Shown here: piece after piece, positions 7,632-13,511 of the stretch
Layout: each line of letters opens with the position of its first letter
Numbering within the stretch: the first letter of the stretch is position 1
Assembly (NCBI GenBank): GCA_964506685.1
Contig: CAZDMQ010000041.1
Coordinates: 1 to 29,826 of the forward strand
DNA: 29,826 bases
Source: UBA5336 sp964506685
GTDB taxonomy: Bacteria; Pseudomonadota; Alphaproteobacteria; Caulobacterales; Hyphomonadaceae
Reading direction: 5' to 3'
Position numbers and translations under genes: made by a program
The notes under the pieces: model-generated
The model's input: the letters and a program-made list of their open reading frames with translations, nothing else
The model's database searches: none
What the model was told of the DNA's origin: nothing

Positions 7632-8255
7632 TCAGAGAAACTCGGCCATGCAGCGCGCCATGTCCTCGGGCGTCGTCGTGCTGGTGAAGAACGTCTTCTG
7701 CTTCCAGTTCTCGTCCATCAGATAGATCAGGTCGGTGTGGCTCATCGTGTAGTCGGACAGGCTGTCCGGCTGGTCGATCCGTGAATAGTCCGCGAGGAAG
7801 GCATCAGCGGCGGCGCGGACCTGCGCCTGCGAGCCCGTCAGCCCGACAATCCGGTCGGGAAAGGCCTCGGTCGAGATATATGTGGCCAGCGCTTCGGGCG
7901 TATCGCGTTCGGGGTCAATGGAAATGAGCAGGGTGCGCGGCGGCGTGGCACCCTCGGGCAGGGCCTGCAGGGCCTTTTCGATCGTCACCAGCGTCATCGG
8001 GCAGACATCCGGGCAATAGGTGAAGCCGAAGAAGACAAGACTAGGCTCGCCCTTGAAGTCGGCTTCGGTCACCGCCTTTCCGGTATGGTCGGTGAGCGCG
8101 ATCGGCCCGCCAATCTGCTCGTAAGCGCGGGTCAGGCATCCGGCTTCGGCCCCGCCCGCCGTTGCCCGCGGCGTGCCGTCCCCGCAGCCGGAAAGGAGGA
8201 GAAGGCCGGCAAGCAGGGCTGCGGCAAACGGGGCGCTGGGCTCGATCTGTGTCAT
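7632..8255 (-). CDS. Sco1/SenC copper-binding lipoprotein
   Basis: A 207-residue protein of the Sco1/SenC/PrrC family, which delivers copper to the CuA site of cytochrome c oxidase or acts as a thiol reductant. The N-terminus is a lipoprotein signal (LLLLSGC, lipid-modified C24), so it should be anchored on the periplasmic side. The thioredoxin-like domain shows FFGFTYCPDVCPMT (75-88) with copper ligands C81 and C85, and the third ligand H173 in MSHTDLIYLMD. The ATG at 8255 has AGGAAGG upstream. It is divergent from regB across 64 bp, matching the long-known link between senC and reg genes in purple bacteria. Confidence 0.93.
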   Translation of the reverse strand: MTQIEPSAPFAAALLAGLLLLSGCGDGTPRATAGGAEAGCLTRAYEQIGGPIALTDHTGKAVTEADFKGEPSLVFFGFTYCPDVCPMTLVTIEKALQALPEGATPPRTLLISIDPERDTPEALATYISTEAFPDRIVGLTGSQAQVRAAADAFLADYSRIDQPDSLSDYTMSHTDLIYLMDENWKQKTFFTSTTTPEDMARCMAEFL

Positions 8256-8319
8256 GACTACCTTCCTATCTGCCACGACGGCTTTGCAAAACAGGCAGGC
8301 TTGCCACAAAAGGACGCGG
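8256..8319. promoter_or_regulatory. Divergent sco/regB control region
   Basis: Only 64 bp separate the starts of sco and regB, so both promoters must lie here or overlap the coding ends. Both ribosome binding sites are visible (AGGAAGG for sco, AAAAGGA for regB). I see no clear -35/-10 pair or perfect RegA box. A shared, possibly RegA-responsive region is inferred from position. Confidence 0.4.
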
Positions 8320-9702
8320 ATGGACGACCCGCCAGAACATCTCCGCCTCGGGGTCAGCGAGGCGATCTTCACCATGGCGCCTGAAGGCCTCGGCAGTGCC
8401 GGAGCTGCGCTGGGCCGGACCCGGTTGCGCACCTTCATCGCCCTGCGCTGGATGGCCGTGACCGGACAGGCCGCGGCCGTGCTGTTCGTTTACTTCGGGC
8501 TCGGTTTCGAATTGCCCCTCGGCCTGTGCCTGTCGGCGATCGCCGCCTCGGCCTGGCTGAATGTCTTTCTCTCGCTTGCCCTGCCGGCCAACCGCCTGGC
8601 CAAGCCCTGGGAGGCGATGGCCCAGCTCGCCTTCGACCTCGTGCAGCTGTCGGCGATCATCGCCTTCACGGGCGGGCTGTCCAATCCCTTCCTGCTGTTC
8701 CTGATTGCCCCGGTGACCGTCGGCGCGCTGATCCTCAAGCCGGCACAGGCCGCCGGGCTGGCCATACTCGGCTTCCTGCTCGGTGCCGGCATGGCCTACG
8801 GGTCGATGCCCCTGCCATGGCATGGCGATGACGTACCGGTGATCCCGGAGCTTTTCCGCATGGGCCACCTCGTCGCCCTCGCGGTCGGCCTCGCCTTCAT
8901 CGCGATTACCGCCATGCGGGTCAGCCAGGACGAGGCCCGCCTCGTCCGCGCCCTCGACGCAGCCGCCGTGGTCATGGCCCGCGAACAGCGCCTGTCAGCG
9001 ATCGGCGCCATGGCGGCCATGACCGCTCACGAGCTCGGCACCCCGCTCGCGACCATCCACCTCGTGGCCCGCGAAATGGCCGCTGGTCTCGACAGCGACG
9101 ACCCCGGTTTCGAGGACGCTCAGCTGATCGCCGAACAGGCCGAGCGCTGCCGCACCATCCTCCGCCAGCTCGGGGAGAAGCGCGAAGCCGAGGACATCGT
9201 TCATGCGAGGATGCCGCTTCCCGCCGTACTAGAGGAAGCCGCCGCCCCCCATCGTGGCCTCGGCATAGATCTCAGGATCGAGGTACGACCGGCCGAGGGG
9301 GGCGACACCCGGCCGCCGACTGTCTTCCGCAGTCCCGAAATCCTGCATGCGCTCGGCGCGATCATCGAGAACGCGGTCAGCTTCGCCGACAGCGAGGTCC
9401 GCGCGATTGCCAACTGGAACGAGGACCAGATCGCCATGACCGTCACCGATGACGGCCCGGGGTTTGCAGCGGAAGTCCTGCAGAAGCTCGGCGAGCCCTA
9501 TGTCAGCCAGCGCGATGAGGCGCACCTCGGCGGCGGCGACATGGGGCTGGGCTTCTTCATCGCCAAGACGCTGATCGAGCGCACCGGGGGACGGCTCGCC
9601 ACACGCAACCGCACCCCGCCGCGCCACGGCGCTGTGGTTCAGGCCTTCTGGCCGCGAAATAAACTGGAAGCTAAGGACCTCCAACCCAATATACCGGTGT
9701 AG
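8320..9702 (+). CDS. regB: Redox sensor histidine kinase RegB/PrrB/ActS
   Basis: A 460-residue membrane kinase that senses quinone redox state and phosphorylates RegA to tune respiration and related pathways. About six membrane segments cover residues 37-197, including the quinone-linked motif GGLSNPF (118-124). The H-box is MTAHELGTPLATIHL with phospho-acceptor H237. C277 lies in EQAERCRTIL exactly 40 residues later, the spacing of the redox-active Cys265 of Rhodobacter RegB. The N-box (IIENAVSFA, N351), G1 (DDGPGF, 377-382) and G2 (GLGFFIAKTL, 409-418) boxes are intact. The ATG at 8320 follows AAAAGGA; longer upstream readings would overlap sco. regA follows after 15 nt. Confidence 0.95.
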   Translation: MDDPPEHLRLGVSEAIFTMAPEGLGSAGAALGRTRLRTFIALRWMAVTGQAAAVLFVYFGLGFELPLGLCLSAIAASAWLNVFLSLALPANRLAKPWEAMAQLAFDLVQLSAIIAFTGGLSNPFLLFLIAPVTVGALILKPAQAAGLAILGFLLGAGMAYGSMPLPWHGDDVPVIPELFRMGHLVALAVGLAFIAITAMRVSQDEARLVRALDAAAVVMAREQRLSAIGAMAAMTAHELGTPLATIHLVAREMAAGLDSDDPGFEDAQLIAEQAERCRTILRQLGEKREAEDIVHARMPLPAVLEEAAAPHRGLGIDLRIEVRPAEGGDTRPPTVFRSPEILHALGAIIENAVSFADSEVRAIANWNEDQIAMTVTDDGPGFAAEVLQKLGEPYVSQRDEAHLGGGDMGLGFFIAKTLIERTGGRLATRNRTPPRHGAVVQAFWPRNKLEAKDLQPNIPV

Positions 9703-9717
9703 TGTGGAAAGGATACG

Positions 9718-10293
9718 ATGATGGACCGTCCGGTCACGGTGACTGTTCACGAAAGCCTCAAGACCGTCGAGGACCGAACCTGCCTCGTCATGGACGATGA
9801 TGGCCCGTTCCTGCAGAGGCTGGCCCGCGCGCTGACCCAGCGCGGCTTTCTCGTCTCGGCCATCGGTACGGTCAGCGAGGCAAAGCACATCTGCCGGCTC
9901 AATCCGCCCGCATTTGCCGTCCTCGACCTGCGCCTGGAAGACGGCTCCGGACTTGAAGTCGTGGAGACCCTCCAGGCCGCACGCGAGGATGCGCGCGCAG
10001 TGATCCTCACCGGCTACGGCGCCATCGCAACGGCGGTCGCAGCCGTCAAGGCCGGAGCCGTGGACTATCTCTCCAAGCCGGCCGAAGTCGACGACATCAT
10101 CAAGGCCCTGCTTGCCGATCGCGGGGAAAAGCCCCTGCCACCGGACAATCCGATGTCGGCAGACCGGGTTCGCTGGGAGCATATCCAGCGCGTCTATGAA
10201 CTCTGCAATCACAATGTTTCGGAAACAGCGCGGCGGCTCAACATGCACCGCCGGACACTGCAGAGGATCCTCGCCAAGCGCGCCCCGCGATAG
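9718..10293 (+). CDS. regA: Redox response regulator RegA/PrrA/ActR
   Basis: A 191-residue partner of RegB. The receiver domain has the acidic pocket D26-D28, phospho-acceptor D70 (VLDLRLEDGSG), T98 and K120 (YLSKPAE). A proline-rich linker leads to a Fis-type helix-turn-helix at 166-188 (NVSETARRLNMHRRTLQRI), nearly invariant in this family. It should bind promoters of respiratory and redox genes, possibly including the sco/regB region. Two ATGs are adjacent (9718 and 9721); the GAAAGGA at 9706-9712 suits either. It lies 15 nt after regB and is surely co-transcribed. Confidence 0.95.
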   Translation: MMDRPVTVTVHESLKTVEDRTCLVMDDDGPFLQRLARALTQRGFLVSAIGTVSEAKHICRLNPPAFAVLDLRLEDGSGLEVVETLQAAREDARAVILTGYGAIATAVAAVKAGAVDYLSKPAEVDDIIKALLADRGEKPLPPDNPMSADRVRWEHIQRVYELCNHNVSETARRLNMHRRTLQRILAKRAPR

Positions 10294-10371
10294 GCCTTCC
10301 GGTCCGTCCCCTATCTGTCCCGGCGCGTGAACACGCCATTCAGGGCCGGTAAACACGCCCTGCGCTTCTGT

Positions 10372-10428
10372 CCTCGGGCACACCCGGACAGGGATCGGCG
10401 CCGTCTTCGCCCGGGTGTGTGGGCGAGG
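10372..10428 (+). terminator. Stem-loop downstream of regA
   Basis: CCTCGGGCACACCCGG at 10372-10387 pairs with CCGGGTGTGTGGGCGAGG around 10411-10428, with a small bulge and a loop of about 23 nt. It lies 79 nt after the regA stop. No T-tract follows, so it could end the regBA transcript only with help, or stabilise its 3' end. Confidence 0.4.
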
Positions 10429-10445
10429 GTCCTGCCGGTCACTTA

Positions 10446-10458
10446 ACGGTGACACCGT
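10446..10458. promoter_or_regulatory. Dyad ACGGTG-A-CACCGT, candidate operator
   Basis: Six-base arms are perfectly inverted around a single central base, with partial extension on both sides. It is about 180 bp before the TonB receptor start. The regulator is unknown. Confidence 0.4.
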
Positions 10459-10509
10459 AAACCTACCGGCCGGCTAATAATTGCCTTTCAATCCAGGATC
10501 AGGCCGCCG

Positions 10510-10529
10510 CTGTTGCAATCAGGCAACAG
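10510..10529. promoter_or_regulatory. Perfect inverted repeat CTGTTGC-N6-GCAACAG
   Basis: Seven-base arms with a six-base AATCAG spacer, about 20 bp upstream of the Fur-like box. It could be an operator for a dimeric regulator or a small hairpin. Confidence 0.45.
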
Positions 10530-10533
10530 GGAT

Positions 10534-10568
10534 GCGACAGCGCGCGCCTGATAATGATAATGACTTGC
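10534..10568 (+). promoter_or_regulatory. TonB receptor promoter with Fur-like box
   Basis: GATAATGATAATGACTTGC (10550-10568) matches the first twelve bases of the 19-bp Fur consensus exactly and diverges in the last third. It overlaps a possible -10 (GATAAT, 10556-10561) with a weak -35 (GCGACA, 10534-10539) 16 bp before. Iron-bound Fur would block this promoter, as expected for a siderophore receptor. The rest of 10294-10628 holds the stem-loop and two dyads listed separately. Confidence 0.6.
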
Positions 10569-10628
10569 AACCGCACTCAGGAAGGTTACGGTGCCGTGAA
10601 CCTGAACCCGCGCAAAAGGACGACCCGA

Positions 10629-12698
10629 ATGACCACCCGCTCCCTGGCCAGTCGCGCCACCCTCATCGCCCTGAGCCTCACCCTCAGCCATCCGGCACTT
10701 GCCCAGGACGCAACCGAAGACGCCGACGACACGCGCGTGCTCGACCGCGTGGACGTGCGGGGTCTCTACATTGCGAATGAGAAGTTCAGCGGGACGAAGA
10801 CGGAAACACCGGTTATCGACGTGCCGCAAAGCCTCTCGGTGGTCACGGCGGACCAGATCGTCGAACAGGGCTTCACCGATATTGGCGACATCCTGCAATA
10901 CACCCCGGGCACCTCGGTGGGACAGGGCGAGGGCCACCGCGACCAGATCACGATCCGTGGCCAGAACACGACCGCCGATTTCTTCGTCGACGGGCTGCGG
11001 GACGACGTGCAGTACTTCCGTCCGCTGTACAATATCGCCCAGGTCGAGATCCTGCGCGGCTCGAATGCCATGATCTTCGGGCGCGGCGGCGGTGGCGGCG
11101 TCGTCAACCGCGTAACCAAGAAGCCGAGCCTCAATGGCGATATCCGGAATGTCACGCTCGCCGCCGACACATTCGGGGAGGTATCGGGCGCTATCGACTA
11201 CGGCACAGCGCTGGACGAGACAATGGCTGTCCGCCTCAACGCCTTCGCCGAGGCGCTGGACACCCATCGCGACGTATTCGACGGCGAGCGCTTTGCGATC
11301 AATCCGACCGCGCTCAAGCGGCTGACGCCGGACACGACGCTGCAGTTCAGTTATGAATACGTGAATGATGATCGTGTGATCGACCGGGGTGTGCCGTCGG
11401 AGAACGGGGTACCGGTCGAGGGGTTCCGGGACCGGTTCTTCGGCAGCCCGACAGAGAACGTGACCACGCTGGAAGCGCATATCGCAAGGGCAAGGCTCGA
11501 CCATCGCTTCACCGAATCTGTTTCGGCCAATGCGACGGTGCAGTATGCCGATTACGACAAGCTGTATCAGAACCTCTTTCCGGCCGGCATCAATACGGCC
11601 GACAGCCTTGTCACGCTTGACGGTTATCGCGACACGACCGAGCGGGAAAACCTCATCGCGCAGGCCAACCTCATCGCCGACGTCACCACCGGATCGCTCG
11701 CTCACACGCTTTTGGTCGGTGTCGAATATGCCGACCAGAAATCAGCAAACGCCCGGAACGACAATGTCTTTGCCGACACCAATGATGACCGGACAACCAT
11801 ACCCATCAGCAGCCCCCTGGAGCTGCCGCCCTTTGCCTTCTCGAACGGGGTGCGGGACCGGGAATCCGATGTGCAGGTCCTGTCGGCCTATGTGCAGGAC
11901 CAGGTTGATCTCGGCCGCTTCATCAAGCTCGTCGCCGGTCTCCGCTTCGACCAGTTCGAAATCGACGTGAACGACATCTTCGCCGACGCCCGCTTCGCCA
12001 GGACCGATGAGGAGGTCTCACCAAGGCTGGGCGTGATCTTCAAGCCGATGGATACGCTTTCAGCCTATGCAAGCTTCAGCCGGTCCTTCCTGCCACGCTC
12101 GGGCGACCAGTTCCTCACTCTCAATGCGACCAGTGCACAGCTTGACCCCGAAGAATTCGAGAACCGGGAGATCGGCCTCAAATGGGACCTTCGCCCGGGC
12201 CTCAGCCTGACAACGGCCTATTTCCAGCTTGACCGTGATACGACGCAGCTCACGCCGGATGGTGAGGACAGCTTTGTGACCACATCCGAAACTGACGGGT
12301 TCGAGCTGCAGCTGAATGGCCGGCTGACGGACCGTTGGCGGATCGATGCCGGCTACAGTTATCTGGACTCCACGCTGGCAAACGGCAATGACGCGGCCCA
12401 GGTTCCGCAGACCATGTTCTCGGTGTGGAACCGGTTCGAGGCGACGTCCCGGCTGGGACTGGCCCTCGGCCTGATCTATCAGGATGAACAGTTCGCCGCG
12501 GCTGACAACACCGTCACACTGCCGGACTTCACCCGCGTTGATGCTGGCGTCTATTATGCGCTTGAGACTGGCACGGTCCTGCAGCTGAATATCGAGAACC
12601 TGCTCGACGAGGACTACTTTCCCGACGCCCATAGCAACTCGAATATCTCGACCGGGGCCCCGCTGAATGCGCGGTTCGTGATCAGGACGCCGTTCTGA
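10629..12698 (+). CDS. TonB-dependent catecholate-type siderophore receptor
   Basis: A 689-residue outer-membrane receptor importing ferric siderophores with TonB energy. A signal peptide ends near A25 (HPALA, then Q). A TonB-box-like stretch (RVLDRVDVRG) comes next, followed by the plug signature TPVIDVPQSLSVVTADQI, IGDILQYTPG, the GHRDQITIRGQ block and VEILRGSNAMIFGRGGGGGVVN. A 22-strand barrel follows and ends in a terminal aromatic (FVIRTPF). The plug motifs fit the Fiu/FhuE-like siderophore group, so catecholate or hydroxamate iron is the likely load. ATG 10629 has AAAGGA eight bases upstream; GTG 10596, with AGGAAGG, is an alternative adding 11 residues. A Fur-like box precedes the gene. 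Confidence 0.93.
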   Translation: MTTRSLASRATLIALSLTLSHPALAQDATEDADDTRVLDRVDVRGLYIANEKFSGTKTETPVIDVPQSLSVVTADQIVEQGFTDIGDILQYTPGTSVGQGEGHRDQITIRGQNTTADFFVDGLRDDVQYFRPLYNIAQVEILRGSNAMIFGRGGGGGVVNRVTKKPSLNGDIRNVTLAADTFGEVSGAIDYGTALDETMAVRLNAFAEALDTHRDVFDGERFAINPTALKRLTPDTTLQFSYEYVNDDRVIDRGVPSENGVPVEGFRDRFFGSPTENVTTLEAHIARARLDHRFTESVSANATVQYADYDKLYQNLFPAGINTADSLVTLDGYRDTTERENLIAQANLIADVTTGSLAHTLLVGVEYADQKSANARNDNVFADTNDDRTTIPISSPLELPPFAFSNGVRDRESDVQVLSAYVQDQVDLGRFIKLVAGLRFDQFEIDVNDIFADARFARTDEEVSPRLGVIFKPMDTLSAYASFSRSFLPRSGDQFLTLNATSAQLDPEEFENREIGLKWDLRPGLSLTTAYFQLDRDTTQLTPDGEDSFVTTSETDGFELQLNGRLTDRWRIDAGYSYLDSTLANGNDAAQVPQTMFSVWNRFEATSRLGLALGLIYQDEQFAAADNTVTLPDFTRVDAGVYYALETGTVLQLNIENLLDEDYFPDAHSNSNISTGAPLNARFVIRTPF

Positions 12699-12710
12699 AG
12701 ATCACATGAG

Positions 12711-12741
12711 CGGAGGCGGAGACATGGGGGTTCCGCCTTCG
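12711..12741. terminator. Bidirectional terminator hairpin
   Basis: CGGAGGCGGA (12711-12720) pairs over ten positions with TCCGCCTTCG (12732-12741), with one G-U pair and an 11-nt loop. It fills the 50-bp gap between two convergent genes, the TonB receptor and the TerB-like gene. No long T-tract is present. Confidence 0.5.
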
Positions 12742-12748
12742 CCAGCTC

Positions 12749-13183
12749 TCATCCCTGGCCCAGTCGCGCTTCTGCCCGCTGGCGGGCGTGCGCACGGGAG
12801 ACATCGTCGACATGCAACAGGCTGGCCACGTGCCGGATAAAGGCTTCCTCGAACTTGCAGCGGTCGCCATCAGCGAGCGAGACCCGGTACAGCCCCTCGA
12901 TCACGGCGACCCGTTCGGCATCGGGCAGTTTCTTGACTTCCTTGGTGAACTGATGGGCGCCGATCGCCTCCTCGGCGAGGCTCTCACCCCGCCGCATCAG
13001 CGCATCAGTCCGGTCGGCATCGAAGCCGAAGCTCTCGACCAGGATCTCCGCAATCATGTCGCTCTCGAGATTGGCATAGATCCCGTCAGCGAGCGCGGCT
13101 TCGACCATCAGCGCCACGGCTGCCTCATGCGGATCCAGCGCGGCGTCGGGCCGGGGATCGCTGCGCCCGAACAATCGTTTCAT
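12749..13183 (-). CDS. TerB-like (tellurite-resistance/DUF533-type) protein
   Basis: A 144-residue all-helical, soluble protein. AAVALMVEAALADGIYANLESDMI and, later, VIEGLYRVSLADGDRCKFEEAFIRHVA are the two metal-site-like helix pairs of the TerB fold (acidic DG/E motifs). The family is linked to stress response, with no defined reaction. The ATG at 13183 lies 4 nt after the stop of the S4 gene, suggesting coupled translation. An in-frame ATG at 13207 would add eight residues and overlap that gene. In related genomes a ferredoxin gene often follows the helicase-S4 pair; here TerB takes that place. Confidence 0.8.
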   Translation of the reverse strand: MKRLFGRSDPRPDAALDPHEAAVALMVEAALADGIYANLESDMIAEILVESFGFDADRTDALMRRGESLAEEAIGAHQFTKEVKKLPDAERVAVIEGLYRVSLADGDRCKFEEAFIRHVASLLHVDDVSRAHARQRAEARLGQG

Positions 13184-13187
13184 CGCA

Positions 13188-13502
13188 TCAAACACGACCC
13201 GCTCCATCCTCGGTGTCCGAACCCCGTTCGATATAGAGTGCCCGGGCTTCTTCCGCCGGCCCCCGGCGCGCGCCGAGGCCGGCGATCTCGATCACCTCGA
13301 CCCGCTGGGCACGCGTGAAAGTGAGCACATCCCCGACGGTCACATTTGTGGCCGGTTTGTCAACCCGGCGGGTCTGGCCGTTCCGGGAAATCCGCACCCC
13401 CCGTCTGGAGACATGTTCTGTGGCCTGGGTCCGGGTCCTGAAGAAGCGGGCGCGCCACAGCCAGACATCGACACGCTGGCTCGCAGGAGCGTCGTCAGCC
13501 AT
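13188..13502 (-). CDS. S4-domain RNA-binding protein (Hsp15/HslR-like)
   Basis: A 104-residue protein with one S4 RNA-binding fold covering residues 8-70: QRVDVWLWRARFFRTRTQA, then GVRISRNGQTRRVDKPATNVTVGDVL. Hsp15 homologues bind stalled 50S subunits that carry nascent chains; here the ribosome link is by homology only. The start at 13502 is 9 nt after the helicase stop, and the TerB-like gene follows 4 nt later, so the three genes form one operon. The tail is short and acidic. Confidence 0.9.
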   Translation of the reverse strand: MADDAPASQRVDVWLWRARFFRTRTQATEHVSRRGVRISRNGQTRRVDKPATNVTVGDVLTFTRAQRVEVIEIAGLGARRGPAEEARALYIERGSDTEDGAGRV

Positions 13503-13511
13503 CGCGCGGGG

